DNA from: Burkholderiales bacterium 8X
GTDB lineage: Bacteria > Pseudomonadota > Gammaproteobacteria > Burkholderiales > Burkholderiaceae_C
Assembly: GCA_902506565.1 (NCBI GenBank)
Contig: LR732703.1
Location: 186,689-250,688 of the forward strand
DNA: 64,000 nt
Direction: 5' to 3'
The translations under genes were made by a program, and so were the position numbers. This document shows, in pieces, positions 16,256 through 28,610 of the stretch. Each line of letters opens with the position of its first letter. Positions within the stretch are counted from its first letter, which is position 1. Under the pieces are notes generated by a model that made no database searches, was not told the DNA's origin, and was given only the letters and a program-made list of their open reading frames with translations.

Positions 16256-17350
16256 ATGAGCAAGTCCCTTCGCCTGTCCGAAAAATGGTTTCGCCGCGGC
16301 CTGTGGCTGGTCGCCTTCGTGTTCGCCAGCTTCCTCGTCGGGCTCGGCAACACCATCGTCGGCGACCTGCCCAAGGTCGAACGCGTGCTGACCATCGACG
16401 ATTTCATCGACCAGGCCCGGGCCGAGCCGCTGCGCGCCACGGTGCGCGCGGCCGAGCAGGCCGAGCAGAAAGCCGCGACGGAAAGCGAGCAGGCCGAACT
16501 GGCGCTCAACGTCGCGCAGCAGGCCACCCGGTCGGCGCGGGAGACCTTCGGCAACTGGCTGTCCACGCGCCAGGTCACCGCGCAACCGGACCAGGATGCC
16601 GAGCTGATCAGCCGGACCCGTGCGCTGGACGCGCTCAAGCAGAAGGAGGTCGATGCCCGCAACCGGCTCGAGGCGCAGCGACAGGTGGCGCTGGACGCCC
16701 GCCAGTCCCACCGGGCCGCCACGGAGCAACTCGGCGACCTGGAGCAGGACGCCTACGCAAAGCTGTCGGAAGAAAGCAGGCGGCTCGAGCTGCGCGTCTT
16801 CTTGTACCGTTTGATGTTGACCTTGCCCTTGCTGGCGATTGCCGGGTGGCTTTTCGCGAAGAAGCGCAAGAGCACCTACTGGCCCTTCGTCTGGGGCTTC
16901 ATCGGCTTTGCGCTCTTCGCGTTCTTCGTGGAGCTGGTGCCTTATCTGCCCAGCTACGGCGGCTACGTCAGGTACCTGGTCGGCATCGTGCTCACGGTGC
17001 TGGTGGGCCGCTATGCGATCGTCGGCCTCAATCGCTACCTGGCACGCCAGAAGCTCGCGGAGGAAAAGCCGGACACGGTGCGGCGCCGGGAGTTGAGCTA
17101 CGACACCGCCCTGGCGCGGCTCTCGAAGGGCGTATGTCCCGGCTGCGAGCGACCGGTCGACCTGAAGAACCCCGAGATCGACTTCTGCCCGCACTGCGGC
17201 ATCGGCCTGTTCGATCACTGCCGGGTCTGCACCACCCGCAAGAACGCCTTCGCGTTGTACTGCCACGCCTGCGGTACCGACGCGGCAGGCGCAGCAGGCG
17301 ATCGGTCGGCGGAGCCGCCGCTCGCCGGCGAGCCGCTGCCGGCAACCTGA
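16256..17350 (+). CDS. Coiled-coil membrane protein with C-terminal double zinc ribbon
   Basis: A 364-residue protein whose family name I do not recognise. Residues 14-32 form the first membrane helix. Residues 57-180 are a charged, heptad-like coiled coil, rich in Glu, Ala, Gln and Arg, presumably periplasmic. Three more hydrophobic segments follow at 183-200, 208-230 and 238-258. The C-terminus holds two cytoplasmic zinc ribbons with cysteine pairs C294/C297, C311/C314, C322/C325 and C336/C339. GAGGAAAG before 16256 is a good ribosome site. It lies 34 bp after the DUF2145 gene, so all four genes of this run are probably one unit. Confidence 0.75.
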   Translation: MSKSLRLSEKWFRRGLWLVAFVFASFLVGLGNTIVGDLPKVERVLTIDDFIDQARAEPLRATVRAAEQAEQKAATESEQAELALNVAQQATRSARETFGNWLSTRQVTAQPDQDAELISRTRALDALKQKEVDARNRLEAQRQVALDARQSHRAATEQLGDLEQDAYAKLSEESRRLELRVFLYRLMLTLPLLAIAGWLFAKKRKSTYWPFVWGFIGFALFAFFVELVPYLPSYGGYVRYLVGIVLTVLVGRYAIVGLNRYLARQKLAEEKPDTVRRRELSYDTALARLSKGVCPGCERPVDLKNPEIDFCPHCGIGLFDHCRVCTTRKNAFALYCHACGTDAAGAAGDRSAEPPLAGEPLPAT

Positions 17351-17371
17351 AGAGCGGTCGGAACCGTCTCC

Positions 17372-17404
17372 GCCGACTGCACGCCGACTGCGTGCCGACT
17401 GCGT
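17372..17404. repeat. Three 11-bp direct repeats in a convergent gap
   Basis: GCCGACTGCAC, GCCGACTGCGT and GCCGACTGCGT run head to tail between the convergent zinc-ribbon and tgt genes. They do not form an obvious terminator. Confidence 0.85.
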
Positions 17405-17427
17405 GACGAGCCGGCCCGGCGCCGGCG

Positions 17428-19648
<2,221 letters not shown>

Positions 19649-19703
19649 GGTGCTTGAGGGCCGGACGGGCCCGTGCCAAGTTGGAGGCGGGCAGAATTGT
19701 CCC

Positions 19704-21818
19704 ATGCCTGCCGCAGCCGCTTCCCCCACTGCCAAGACACCGGCCCCGAGCCGCGCGCCGGGCAGCGGGCTCAGCGCGGTGCAGCGGGCGCTCCGGAAGT
19801 TGGGCCTGGTGCGGGACATCGATTTCGCGCTTTATCTACCGATGCGCTACGAGGACGAGACCCGGCTGCAGCGGCTGGCGGATGCGCGCGAAGGCGAGGT
19901 GGTGCAGGTCGAGGCCGTGGTCACCGCGGTCGAAGTGGTGTACCGGCCGCGGCGGCAGCTGGTCGTGATGGTGGACGACGGCACCGACACCTGCCAGCTG
20001 CGCTTCTTCAACTTCTATCCGTCGCAGCAGAAGCAGCTGGAGGTCGGCGCGCGGGTGCGGGTTCGCGGGGAGATGCGTGGCGGATTCGCGGGTCGCCAGA
20101 TGATGCATCCCACGGTGAAGGCCGCCGGCACCTTGCTGCCGAATGCCCTGACGCCCATCTATTCGACCATCGCCGGGCTCGCGCAGCCGGTGCTTCGGCG
20201 CGAGGTGCAGTCCGGCCTCGCCCGCGCCGCGTTGGACGAGACCCTGCCGCCCGGGTCGGCGCCGTTCGAGCTCTGGGCGCTTCGGCGGGCGCTCCAGTTC
20301 TTGCACTACCCCACGCCCGACGTGTCGATGGCGACGCTGGAAGATCGCAGCCATCCGGCCTGGCAGCGGCTCAAGGCGGAGGAACTGCTGGCGCAACAGT
20401 TGTCGCAGGCCGAGGCGAGGCAGGTTCGTGCCGCCCAGCGCTCGCCGGTGCTGGAGTCCGAAGGCAGCCCTGGGCGTGGCGACCTGCATCGACGCCTGCT
20501 GAAGGTGTTGCCCTTCGGCCTGACCGGCGCGCAGCAGCGGGTCGAAGAGGAAATCACCCGCGACCTCCGGCGCGAAGTACCGATGCACCGGTTGCTGCAA
20601 GGCGACGTGGGTTCGGGCAAGACCGTGGTGGCCGCGCTTGCCGCGGCCCGCTGCATCGATGCCGGCTTCCAGTGCGCGTTGATGGCGCCGACCGAGATCC
20701 TCGCCGCGCAGCATTTCGGCAAGCTGGTCGGATGGCTCGACCCGCTCCTGGCCGAGCAGGGTCTGAGGGTGGCGTGGTTGACCGGCAGCCAGAAGAAGAA
20801 AGAACGCGACCTGATGAGCGCTGCTGCAGAGAGCGGCGAAGCGGCACTCGTCATCGGAACGCACGCCGTGATCTCCGAAAAAGTGCGTTTTCGCAAACTC
20901 GCGCTCGCGATCATCGACGAGCAGCACCGCTTCGGCGTGGCCCAGCGGCTGGCGCTCCGCGGCAAGGCGCCCGAAGGTCGTGAGCCGCATCTGCTGATGA
21001 TGAGCGCGACGCCGATTCCGCGCACCCTCGCCATGAGCTATTACGCGGACCTCGACGTGTCGACCCTCGACGAGCTGCCGCCCGGACGCACCCCGATCGT
21101 CACCAAGCTGGTGGCCGAGCATCGGCGGGATGAGGTGGTCGAGCGCATCTGTGCGCAACTCGCGCAGGGCCGCCAGGTGTATTGGGTCTGCCCCTTGATC
21201 GAGGAAAGCGAGGCCGTCGACCTGCGCAACGCGACCGAGACGCGGGACGAGCTGGCGGCCGCCCTCGGTGCGGCGGTGAGCATCGGCCTGCTTCATTCGC
21301 GCATGCCGCAGGCCGAGAAGCAGGCGGTGATGCAGAGCTTCGTGGCTGGCGCCTTGCAGGTGCTGGTGAGCACGACCGTGATCGAGGTGGGCGTCGACGT
21401 GCCCAACGCGTCCTTGATGGTGATCGAGCATGCCGAGCGCTTCGGGCTCTCGCAGCTCCACCAGCTGCGCGGGCGGGTCGGGCGCGGCGCGGCCGCGTCC
21501 GCCTGCGTGCTGCTCTATGCGCCGAACGAAGGCGGGCGGCTGGGCGAATCTGCGCGCGCGAGGCTCAAGGCCATGGCCGAAACTGGCGACGGCTTCGAGA
21601 TCGCGCGGCGCGATCTCGAGATTCGCGGCCCGGGCGAGTTCCTGGGTGCCCGGCAGTCCGGCGCGCCGCTGCTTCGCTTCGCGGACCTCGAAACCGATTC
21701 GCTGTTGCTGGATTGGGCGAAGGAACTGGCGCCTCGCCTATTGATGCACCACCCCGGGCTCGCCAGGCAGCATGTCGAGCGCTGGCTGGGCAGCAAGGCC
21801 GAGTACCTCAAGGCCTGA
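19704..21818 (+). CDS. recG: ATP-dependent DNA helicase RecG
   Basis: A 704-residue helicase that remodels stalled replication forks and Holliday junctions. An N-terminal wedge/OB-fold domain spans roughly residues 40-160. The helicase core has Walker A GDVGSGKT at 300-307, DEQH at 405-408, then [11 protein letters not shown] and [20 protein letters not shown]. The C-terminal [12 protein letters not shown] and [16 protein letters not shown] are RecG signatures. ATG 19704 is chosen because the upstream in-frame part lies over queA. It is divergent from queA and followed by oxyR on the same strand. Confidence 0.97.
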   Translation: MPAAAASPTAKTPAPSRAPGSGLSAVQRALRKLGLVRDIDFALYLPMRYEDETRLQRLADAREGEVVQVEAVVTAVEVVYRPRRQLVVMVDDGTDTCQLRFFNFYPSQQKQLEVGARVRVRGEMRGGFAGRQMMHPTVKAAGTLLPNALTPIYSTIAGLAQPVLRREVQSGLARAALDETLPPGSAPFELWALRRALQFLHYPTPDVSMATLEDRSHPAWQRLKAEELLAQQLSQAEARQVRAAQRSPVLESEGSPGRGDLHRRLLKVLPFGLTGAQQRVEEEITRDLRREVPMHRLLQGDVGSGKTVVAALAAARCIDAGFQCALMAPTEILAAQHFGKLVGWLDPLLAEQGLRVAWLTGSQKKKERDLMSAAAESGEAALVIGTHAVISEKVRFRKLALAIIDEQHRFGVAQRLALRGKAPEGREPHLLMMSATPIPRTLAMSYYADLDVSTLDELPPGRTPIVTKLVAEHRRDEVVERICAQLAQGRQVYWVCPLIEESEAVDLRNATETRDELAAALGAAVSIGLLHSRMPQAEKQAVMQSFVAGALQVLVSTTVIEVGVDVPNASLMVIEHAERFGLSQLHQLRGRVGRGAAASACVLLYAPNEGGRLGESARARLKAMAETGDGFEIARRDLEIRGPGEFLGARQSGAPLLRFADLETDSLLLDWAKELAPRLLMHHPGLARQHVERWLGSKAEYLKA

Positions 21819-21902
21819 GCACAGTGCGGCGCGGCCGGCAGGTGCAGCGCGGCCGGCCGAGGCCACGCCGTTGCAGGTCACTGCGCATAATTGGCTGGAG
21901 CC

Positions 21903-22889
21903 ATGACCCTTACCGAACTCAAATACATCGTCGCGGTCGCGCGCGAACGCCACTTCGGCAAGGCGGCCGAGGCTTGCTACGTGTCGCAGCCGACCTTGTC
22001 GGTCGCGATCAAGAAGCTCGAGGACGAACTCGAGGTCAAGCTCTTCGAGCGCAGCGCCGGCGAAGTGACCGTGACCCCGCTGGGCGAGCAGATCGTGCAG
22101 CAGGCGCAAAGCGTGCTCGACCAGGCCGCGAGCATCAAGGAGATCGCCAAGCGCGGCAAGGATCCGCTGTCGGGCCCGTTGATCCTGGGCGTGATCTACA
22201 CCATCGGGCCCTACCTGCTGCCCGACCTGGTGCGCCAGAACATCGCCCGCACGCCGCAGATGCCGCTGGTGCTGCAGGAGAACTTCACCGCCAAGTTGCT
22301 CGACATGCTGCGCGCCGGGGAGATCGATTGCGCCATCATGGCCGAGCCCTTCCCGGACACCGGCCTGGCGATCGCGGCGCTCTACGACGAACCGTTCATG
22401 GCGGCGGTGCCGGCGAGTCACCCTCTGGCGCAGCAGGAGTCGGTGACCTCCGAGGAGTTGAAGAAGGAGACCATGCTGCTGCTCGGCACCGGCCACTGTT
22501 TTCGCGACCATGTGCTCGAGGTCTGCCCCGAGTTCGCGCGTTTCTCGAGCAACGCGGAAGGCATCCGGAAGAGCTTCGAAGGATCGTCCCTCGAGACCAT
22601 CAAGCACATGGTGGCTGCCGGCATGGGCGTCACGCTGGTGCCGCGCCTCTCGGTGCCTGCGGGCGCCTTGGCGGCCGGCGCCAAGGCCCGGGGCAAGGAC
22701 GCGGCCCTCGGCGACGATCCGCCGCAGATCGTCCGCTACCTCGAGGTACGCGATGCCCAGGGCGGCACGCCGCCGACCCGTCGGGTGGTGCTGGCCTGGC
22801 GGCGCAGCTTCACCCGTTACGAGGCCATTGCGGCGTTGCGCAACGCGATCTACGCTTGCGAGCTTCCCGGCGTGCAGCGACTCTCGTGA
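21903..22889 (+). CDS. oxyR: OxyR-type hydrogen peroxide-sensing LysR regulator
   Basis: A 328-residue LysR regulator. The N-terminal helix-turn-helix (residues 1-60) has VSQPTLSVAIKKLEDELEVKLFER. The redox motif GTGHCFRDHVLEVCPEF places Cys at exactly 199 and 208, the disulfide pair of Escherichia coli OxyR, so peroxide sensing is well supported. CTGGAG directly precedes the ATG at 21903. The recG-oxyR gap holds an imperfect repeat of GCGCGGCCGGC and a CATAAT hexamer at 21886-21891. The next gene encodes a Dps-type protein, a classic member of the OxyR regulon. Confidence 0.96.
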   Translation: MTLTELKYIVAVARERHFGKAAEACYVSQPTLSVAIKKLEDELEVKLFERSAGEVTVTPLGEQIVQQAQSVLDQAASIKEIAKRGKDPLSGPLILGVIYTIGPYLLPDLVRQNIARTPQMPLVLQENFTAKLLDMLRAGEIDCAIMAEPFPDTGLAIAALYDEPFMAAVPASHPLAQQESVTSEELKKETMLLLGTGHCFRDHVLEVCPEFARFSSNAEGIRKSFEGSSLETIKHMVAAGMGVTLVPRLSVPAGALAAGAKARGKDAALGDDPPQIVRYLEVRDAQGGTPPTRRVVLAWRRSFTRYEAIAALRNAIYACELPGVQRLS

Positions 22890-23017
22890 ACTTGCGCCCT
22901 TGACCTACGAGAGGCGGACCCGCCGATTTCAATCGCTGCGATAGAGTCTGATGTCGAGCAACGGCCTGCGCAGCCGGTAGAGTTTCGACACTCCCAAATC
23001 CCTTGAAGGAACCCCTC

Positions 23018-23605
23018 ATGGCCAAATCCCCGAAGAGTCCCATGCCACCGTCGGAAGCGACATCGTCCAAGGGCAAAGTGCCCCGCAAGGGCGGCGAAAC
23101 CGTCGCCCAGGAATCCGGCAGCCGCGATGCGCCGATCATCAACATCGGCATCGAGCGGCAGGACAGGGCGGCCATCGCCGAGGGCTTGAGCCGGGTGCTC
23201 GCGGACACCTACACGCTGTACCTCACCACGCACAACTTCCACTGGAACGTGACCGGGCCTCACTTCAATTCGCTCCATGCGATGTTCATGGAGCAGTACA
23301 CCGAGCTCTGGAACTCGACCGACGTCATCGCGGAGCGCATCCGGGCTCTCGGTCACTACGCGCCGGGTTCGTACGCCGAGTTCAGCAAGATCGCCACCGT
23401 GCCGGACGTGCCGCAGAACCCGCCCAAGGCGATGGAGATGGTCCGCATCCTGGTCAAGGGCCACGAGACCGTTTCGCGCATCGCCCGCGAGTTCATCCCC
23501 GTTGCCGAGGAAGCCGGCGACGACCCGACCGCCGACATGCTGACTTCGCGCTGCACGGTCCATGACCAGACTGCGTGGATGCTGCGTTCGATTCTTGAAG
23601 ACTGA
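23018..23605 (+). CDS. dps: Dps-family DNA-binding ferritin-like protein
   Basis: A 195-residue Dps protein, a dodecameric iron-oxidising shell that protects DNA from peroxide. The ferroxidase motif is [17 protein letters not shown], followed by [19 protein letters not shown], with the expected His, Asp and Glu ligands. The first 40 residues are an unusually long Lys/Ser/Pro-rich tail ([20 protein letters not shown]), which would serve for DNA binding as in other tailed Dps proteins. GAAGGAA upstream supports ATG 23018. It lies 128 bp after oxyR, and its last 44 bp overlap the likely ubiA frame. Confidence 0.93.
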   Translation: MAKSPKSPMPPSEATSSKGKVPRKGGETVAQESGSRDAPIINIGIERQDRAAIAEGLSRVLADTYTLYLTTHNFHWNVTGPHFNSLHAMFMEQYTELWNSTDVIAERIRALGHYAPGSYAEFSKIATVPDVPQNPPKAMEMVRILVKGHETVSRIAREFIPVAEEAGDDPTADMLTSRCTVHDQTAWMLRSILED

Positions 23606-24524
23606 TCCGCAAGATACCCGCCTGCGCGCTGCGAAAGCAGGGCAGGCCTTTCCAGCGCCCGCCTCGAAACGCGGGCGTTTTGCGTTGTACCTCGACCTCG
23701 TTCGCTGGAATCGACCGGCCGGCTGGCTGCTCTTGCTGTGGCCGAGCCTTTCGGCCTTGTGGTTCGCGGCGCAAGGCTGGCCGGGCTGGCATCTGCTGGT
23801 CGTTTTCGTGCTCGGCACGATCGCCATGCGCAGCGCCGGATGCTGCGTGAACGATGTCGCCGACCGGGACTTCGACCGGCACGTGAAGCGCACTGCCGGG
23901 CGGCCGGTCACGAGCGGCGCGGTCTCGGTCCGCGAAGCGCTGGCCCTGGGCGCCGCGCTGGCGCTCCTGGCCTTCGCGCTGGTGTTGACCACCAACCTGG
24001 CGACCATCCTTTATTCGTTCGCCGCGCTCGCGATCGCGCTGGCCTATCCGTTCGCCAAGCGCTTCGTCTCGGTGCCGCAGGCCGTGCTGGGCATCGCGTT
24101 CAGCTTCGGGATCCCGATGGCCTTCGCCGCCGTCCTGGGCGAGGTGCCTTGGCTCGGCTGGATCCTGCTGGCCGGCAATCTGTTCTGGGTCGTCGCCTAC
24201 GACACCGAATACGCGATCGTGGACCGGGACGACGACCTCAAGATCGGCATGAAGACATCGGCAATCACCTTCGGGCGGGCCGATGTGTCGATCGTCATGC
24301 TCTGCTACGTCGCCTTCCTGGGCATCTGGGCGGCCGTCGGCGCTCTGGAAGGCCGAGGGGCCGTGTTCTTCGCCGGCATCACGGCAGCCGCGGTGCAGGT
24401 CGCCTGGCATTGGCGCCTGATTCGAGATCGCACCCGGGACGGTTGCTTCAAGGCCTTTCGCCTCAACCATTGGGTTGGCTTCGCGGTCTTCCTGGGCGTG
24501 GCCACCGACTATGCGGCGGGCTGA
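23562..24524 (+). CDS. ubiA: 4-hydroxybenzoate polyprenyltransferase
   Basis: A polytopic UbiA prenyltransferase of up to 320 residues that prenylates 4-hydroxybenzoate in ubiquinone synthesis. The two Asp-rich diphosphate-binding motifs are present: [20 protein letters not shown], and [19 protein letters not shown]. About nine hydrophobic segments are seen. Homology begins near [16 protein letters not shown]. The only in-frame ATG upstream of that lies at 23562, inside dps, giving a 44-bp overlap. A TTG at 23595 is an alternative start, so the N-terminus is uncertain. It is convergent with proC. Confidence 0.94.
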   Translation: MTRLRGCCVRFLKTDPQDTRLRAAKAGQAFPAPASKRGRFALYLDLVRWNRPAGWLLLLWPSLSALWFAAQGWPGWHLLVVFVLGTIAMRSAGCCVNDVADRDFDRHVKRTAGRPVTSGAVSVREALALGAALALLAFALVLTTNLATILYSFAALAIALAYPFAKRFVSVPQAVLGIAFSFGIPMAFAAVLGEVPWLGWILLAGNLFWVVAYDTEYAIVDRDDDLKIGMKTSAITFGRADVSIVMLCYVAFLGIWAAVGALEGRGAVFFAGITAAAVQVAWHWRLIRDRTRDGCFKAFRLNHWVGFAVFLGVATDYAAG

Positions 24525-24536
24525 GCCGCCCGATCT

Positions 24537-25400
24537 CTAGCCCCTTGCCTGCCCGTATTCCGCTGCCAATCCGGCCGCCCGTTGGCGCGCCGCTTCGATG
24601 GCTTTCATGAAGTGCTGTTTCACGGCGTCGGCTTCCATCGAGAGCAGGGCGGCATGCGTGGTGCCGCCCTTCGAGGTCACTTTCTGTCGCAGCTCCTGCG
24701 GGGAGTCTTTCGAATCGCCGGCGAGCGCCGCCGCGCCGCGGAAGGTGCCGATCGCGAGCTGCTGCGCGTCGTCGGCAGACAAACCCATCGCAACGCCAGC
24801 CTCCACCATGGCCTCGATGAAATAGAAGACGTAAGCGGGCCCGGAGCCGGAAAGGGCTGTTACCGCGTCGAGCAGTTCCTCGGTGTCCAGCCACAGCAGT
24901 TCGCCGGTCGCTTCCAGCACGCGTGAGACCAGTTCGCGCTCGCCGTCGGCGATCGACGACCTCGCGAAAAGGCCGGTCATGCCTTCGCCGACCAAGGCGG
25001 GGGTGTTGGGCATGGCGCGGACCACCCGGTCCGTTCCGAGCCAACCCGCGATGCTGTCCGATGGAATGCCGGCTGCGATGCTCAAGTGCAGGGCGTCGCG
25101 GGTGAAGCTTGCAGTGGCGCGGGCGGCTTCCTCGAAGCTCTGCGGCTTGACCGCCCACACGACGACCTCGCAACGTTCGAGCGCCGACCCGGGTTCGGGA
25201 TGTGCCGCGATCCTCAGTTCGGATTGCAGGCGAAGTCGCGCGTCCGCCGACGGCTCGACCACCTCGAAGGTGGCCGCCGCCACGTCCTGCTTCAGGAGTC
25301 CGCCGAGAATGGCGGTTGCCATGTTGCCGCCGCCGATGAAGGCGATCGGTGGCAGGGGCGTCGGCTCGCGACGTGGAAGAAAAGTGACGGCGATGTTCAT
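24537..25400 (-). CDS. proC: Pyrroline-5-carboxylate reductase
   Basis: A 287-residue ProC that reduces pyrroline-5-carboxylate to proline with NAD(P)H. The Rossmann motif AFIGGGNMATAILGGLL begins at residue 20. WAVKPQ, RAMPNTPALVGEGMTGL, and DAVTALSGSGPAYVFYFIEA with SKGGTTHAAL are standard signatures. ATG 25400 is chosen; the longer frame upstream lacks homology and runs through the rplN promoter region. About ten residues precede the usual start. It ends 12 bp from the convergent ubiA stop. Confidence 0.96.
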   Translation of the reverse strand: MNIAVTFLPRREPTPLPPIAFIGGGNMATAILGGLLKQDVAAATFEVVEPSADARLRLQSELRIAAHPEPGSALERCEVVVWAVKPQSFEEAARATASFTRDALHLSIAAGIPSDSIAGWLGTDRVVRAMPNTPALVGEGMTGLFARSSIADGERELVSRVLEATGELLWLDTEELLDAVTALSGSGPAYVFYFIEAMVEAGVAMGLSADDAQQLAIGTFRGAAALAGDSKDSPQELRQKVTSKGGTTHAALLSMEADAVKQHFMKAIEAARQRAAGLAAEYGQARG

Positions 25401-25506
25401 GGCGAGGGGCGCCCGGGCGGCGCCAGCTGGATAGGGCGGGCAAATTGTCGGTGCAGCGCGCAGATCGGCAGCGTTGCGGATTCGTGAACCGGACAGCATG
25501 AGGGGT

Positions 25507-25535
25507 TTGACAGCCCCATCTGAAACTGCCACAAT
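25507..25535 (+). promoter_or_regulatory. Sigma-70 promoter for the rplN (spc) operon
   Basis: A perfect -35 box TTGACA (25507-25512) is followed after 17 bp by CACAAT (25530-25535), about 140 bp upstream of rplN in the gap shared with divergent proC. Box quality and spacing make this the likely main promoter of the ribosomal run. The transcription start is inferred near 25542. Confidence 0.7.
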
Positions 25536-25676
25536 CGCGGGCTTCGCTTCAAAAAGGCGGAGCTCCTGCCCAGCGGAAGTGCAACGGAACGGTTTCGATG
25601 CATGGACGACGGGCCCAAGACTGACTGGTTTCGCTTCCTTCGAAGCGGCTCCGGTACAAGTTGGGAATATCAATCA

Positions 25677-26045
25677 ATGATCCAAACTGAATCACGGCTC
25701 GACGTAGCCGACAACACCGGCGCGAAATCCGTCCTGTGTATCAAGGTGCTGGGTGGCTCCAAGCGGCGTTACGCCAGCGTTGGCGACGTCATCAAGGTCA
25801 GCATCAAGGAAGCGGCTCCTCGCGGCCGCGTCAAGAAGGGCGAGATCTACAGCGCCGTGGTGGTTCGCACCGCCAAGGGCATCCGCCGCGCAGACGGCTC
25901 GCTCGTCAAGTTCGACGGCAATGCCGCCGTTCTCCTCAACGCCAAGCTGGAGCCGATCGGCACCCGCATCTTCGGACCGGTCACGCGCGAACTGCGCACC
26001 GAGAAGTTCATGAAGATCGTGTCGCTCGCCCCCGAAGTTCTGTAA
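25677..26045 (+). CDS. rplN: 50S ribosomal protein L14
   Basis: A 122-residue L14, which sits at the 50S subunit interface beside L19. The sequence is canonical, from [19 protein letters not shown] to IVSLAPEVL. Length matches the family exactly; the ATG at 25677 is chosen over an in-frame upstream ATG that would add 25 alien residues. Here it is the first gene of the cluster: rplP, rpmC and rpsQ, its usual upstream neighbours, are absent and replaced by divergent proC. Confidence 0.98.
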   Translation: MIQTESRLDVADNTGAKSVLCIKVLGGSKRRYASVGDVIKVSIKEAAPRGRVKKGEIYSAVVVRTAKGIRRADGSLVKFDGNAAVLLNAKLEPIGTRIFGPVTRELRTEKFMKIVSLAPEVL

Positions 26046-26055
26046 GGACGCAGCC

Positions 26056-26373
26056 ATGAACAAGATTCGCAAAGGCGACCAGGTCATCGTGCTGGCCGGT
26101 CGTGACAAGGGCAAGCGCGGCACGGTTTCGCTGCGCAAGGACGATTCCCACCTGATCGTCGAAGGCATCAACATCGTCAAGAAGCACACCAAGCCGAACC
26201 CGCTCAAGGGTACGACCGGTGGCATCGTCGAGAAGTCCATGCCGATTCACCAATCCAACGTGGCGATCTTCAATGCCGCGACCGGCAAGGCCGATCGCGT
26301 GGGCATCAAGGTCACGGACGGCAAGCGCGTGCGCGTCTTCAAGTCCAGCGGCGACGAAATCAAGATCGCCTAA
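26056..26373 (+). CDS. rplX: 50S ribosomal protein L24
   Basis: A 105-residue L24, an assembly initiator that binds near the 5' end of 23S rRNA. The KOW motif region [19 protein letters not shown] is intact, and [16 protein letters not shown] is typical. It lies 10 bp after rplN in the spc operon, with AAGGACG at the preceding stop serving as ribosome site. Confidence 0.98.
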   Translation: MNKIRKGDQVIVLAGRDKGKRGTVSLRKDDSHLIVEGINIVKKHTKPNPLKGTTGGIVEKSMPIHQSNVAIFNAATGKADRVGIKVTDGKRVRVFKSSGDEIKIA

Positions 26374-26384
26374 GGGGTACTCAC

Positions 26385-26924
26385 ATGACTCGTCTGCAGC
26401 AACACTACCGCGACAAGGTCGCGAAGGACTTGACCGAGAAGTTCGGCTACAAGTCGCCGATGCAAGTCCCGCGCTTGCTCAAGATCACCCTGAACATGGG
26501 TGTCGGTGAAGCGGTCGCCGACAAGAAGGTCCTCGACAACGCCGTCGCCGACATGACCAAGATCGCTGGCCAGAAGCCGGTCGTCACCAAGTCGAAGAAG
26601 GCGATCGCCGGCTTCAAGATTCGCGAGATGCAGCCGATCGGTTGCATGGTGACCCTGCGCGGCGTCCAGATGTATGAATTCCTGGATCGCTTCGTGACCG
26701 TGGCGCTGCCCCGCGTCCGCGACTTCCGCGGCATCTCGGGTCGTGCCTTCGATGGTCGCGGCAACTACAACATCGGCGTGAAAGAGCAGATCATCTTCCC
26801 GGAAATCGAGTACGACAAGGTCGACGCGATCCGCGGTCTGAACATCTCGATCACGACCACGGCCAAGACCGACGAAGAAGCCAAGCAGCTGCTCGCCGGC
26901 TTCCGTTTTCCGTTCAAGAACTGA
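26385..26924 (+). CDS. rplE: 50S ribosomal protein L5
   Basis: A 179-residue L5, which binds 5S rRNA and contacts the 30S head. [19 protein letters not shown] and [19 protein letters not shown] are canonical. AGGGGT precedes the ATG. It keeps its normal place between L24 and S14. Confidence 0.98.
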   Translation: MTRLQQHYRDKVAKDLTEKFGYKSPMQVPRLLKITLNMGVGEAVADKKVLDNAVADMTKIAGQKPVVTKSKKAIAGFKIREMQPIGCMVTLRGVQMYEFLDRFVTVALPRVRDFRGISGRAFDGRGNYNIGVKEQIIFPEIEYDKVDAIRGLNISITTTAKTDEEAKQLLAGFRFPFKN

Positions 26925-26932
26925 GGTATTTT

Positions 26933-27238
26933 GTGGCAAAAGTAGCTTTGATCGAGCGCGAGCTCAAGCGAGACAAACTGGTCGCAAAGTACGCCGCCAA
27001 GCATGCGGAACTGAAGGCGATCGCCAACGACGCGAAGAAGAGCGACGAGGAACGCGCCGAGGCTCGCCTCGGCCTGCAGAAGCTTCCGCGTAACGCCAAC
27101 CCGACCCGCCAGCGCAACCGCTGCGAAATCACTGGTCGTGCGCGTGGCACCTTCAGCCACTTCGGCCTGGCGCGGCACAAGATTCGCGAACTGGCTTTCA
27201 GCGGCGGCATCCCCGGCGTTACCAAGGCCAGCTGGTAA
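26933..27238 (+). CDS. rpsN: 30S ribosomal protein S14
   Basis: A 101-residue S14 of the long, zinc-independent type: no CxxC pairs are present, and the core [20 protein letters not shown] is standard. Translation starts at GTG 26933, 8 bp after rplE, with GAGG upstream. It assembles late into the 30S head. Confidence 0.97.
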   Translation: MAKVALIERELKRDKLVAKYAAKHAELKAIANDAKKSDEERAEARLGLQKLPRNANPTRQRNRCEITGRARGTFSHFGLARHKIRELAFSGGIPGVTKASW

Positions 27239-27258
27239 GCCAGGCAGGAGCAAACAAC

Positions 27259-27654
27259 ATGAGCATGAGTGATCCCATTGCCGACCTGCTGACGCGCATC
27301 CGCAACGCGCAGATGGTGGCCAAACCCACCGTCTCGGTTCCTTCATCCAAGGTGAAGATCGCGATCGCGCAAGTCCTCAAGGACGAAGGCTACATCGACG
27401 GATTCCAGGTCAAGACCGATTCGGGCAAGAGCGAACTCGAGATTGCCCTCAAGTACTACGCCGGCCGTCCCGTCATCGAGCGCATCGAGCGTGTGAGCCG
27501 TCCCGGGTTGCGCGTCTACAAGGCGAGCACCGATATCCCCCAAGTCCAGAACGGTCTTGGCGTTGCGATCGTCACCACGCCCAAGGGCGTCATGACCGAC
27601 CGCAAGGCGCGCGCCACCGGTGTCGGCGGCGAAGTGCTTTGCTACGTGGCCTGA
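27259..27654 (+). CDS. rpsH: 30S ribosomal protein S8
   Basis: A 131-residue S8, which binds the central domain of 16S rRNA and, in Escherichia coli, represses the spc operon at the L5 start. [16 protein letters not shown] and the C-terminal [22 protein letters not shown] are canonical. CAGGAG precedes ATG 27259. Whether S8 autoregulates here was not tested. Confidence 0.98.
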   Translation: MSMSDPIADLLTRIRNAQMVAKPTVSVPSSKVKIAIAQVLKDEGYIDGFQVKTDSGKSELEIALKYYAGRPVIERIERVSRPGLRVYKASTDIPQVQNGLGVAIVTTPKGVMTDRKARATGVGGEVLCYVA

Positions 27655-27678
27655 CCGTGACATCGAGGAGAAACTGAA

Positions 27679-28212
27679 ATGTCCCGAGTAGGAAAAATGC
27701 CGGTCGCCATCCCCCAAGGCGTGGATGTTGCGATCAAGGAAGACCAGATCAGCGTCAAGGGTACGGGCGGTACGCTCAACCTGGCGACGAGCAGGCTGGT
27801 GAAGGTCGTCAATCAAGACGGCAAGCTGAGCTTCGCGCCCGCCGATGAATCGCGTGCGGCCGATGCGATGAGCGGCACGCTGCGCCAGTTGGTTAACAAC
27901 ATGGTCGTCGGCGTCAGCAAGGGCTTCGAGAAGAAGCTTTCGCTGGTCGGCGTCGGCTACAAGGCCCAGGCGCAAGGCGCCAAGCTGAACCTCCAGGTCG
28001 GCTATTCGCATCCGGTCGAGATCGCCATGCCGGAAGGCATTACCGTGACCACCCCGACGCCGACCGAAGTCGTCGTCAAGGGAGCCGACCGCCAGCGCGT
28101 CGGCCAGATCGCGGCCGAGATTCGCGCCACCCGCCCACCCGAGCCCTACAAGGGCAAGGGCATCCGGTACGTCGGCGAGAAGATCGTGATCAAAGAGACC
28201 AAGAAGAAGTAA
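27679..28212 (+). CDS. rplF: 50S ribosomal protein L6
   Basis: A 177-residue L6, a two-domain protein near the factor-binding site of the 50S subunit. [15 protein letters not shown] and [18 protein letters not shown] are canonical. GAGGAGA precedes the start. Confidence 0.98.
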   Translation: MSRVGKMPVAIPQGVDVAIKEDQISVKGTGGTLNLATSRLVKVVNQDGKLSFAPADESRAADAMSGTLRQLVNNMVVGVSKGFEKKLSLVGVGYKAQAQGAKLNLQVGYSHPVEIAMPEGITVTTPTPTEVVVKGADRQRVGQIAAEIRATRPPEPYKGKGIRYVGEKIVIKETKKK

Positions 28213-28223
28213 GGGGCCGCACC

Positions 28224-28592
28224 ATGATGTTGACGAAAAAAGCCCAGCGTCTGCGCCGTTCGCGCCAGACCCGCATCCGGATCGCGACCCAGGGCGTTGC
28301 ACGCCTGACCGTGAACCGCACCAACCTGCACATCTACGCGACCGTGATCTCCGACGACGGCACCAAGGTGCTGGCGACTGCATCGACTGCAGAGGCGGAA
28401 GTCCGCTCTTCGCTCGGTGGCTCGGGCAAGGGTGGCAACGCCGCCGCAGCCACTGCCGTGGGCAAGCGCATCGCCGAGAAGGCGAAGGCCGCAGGCATCG
28501 AGAAAGTTGCCTTCGATCGCGCCGGGTTCGCCTACCACGGTCGGGTGAAGGCATTGGCAGAAGCCGCTCGCGAAGCTGGCCTGCAGTTCTAA
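28224..28592 (+). CDS. rplR: 50S ribosomal protein L18
   Basis: A 122-residue L18, which binds 5S rRNA with L5. [20 protein letters not shown] and [20 protein letters not shown] are typical. Two consecutive ATG codons occur (28224 and 28227); the second may be the real start. AAGGGG lies upstream. Confidence 0.97.
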   Translation: MMLTKKAQRLRRSRQTRIRIATQGVARLTVNRTNLHIYATVISDDGTKVLATASTAEAEVRSSLGGSGKGGNAAAATAVGKRIAEKAKAAGIEKVAFDRAGFAYHGRVKALAEAAREAGLQF

Positions 28593-28610
28593 TCGAACGA
28601 GAAATTCACT

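Noticed and set aside
22941..22983. Possible OxyR box upstream of dps (ATAGAG and GTAGAG)
   Set aside because: The elements are 37 bp apart and do not fit the four ATAG-type contacts at 10-11 bp spacing; too weak to list.
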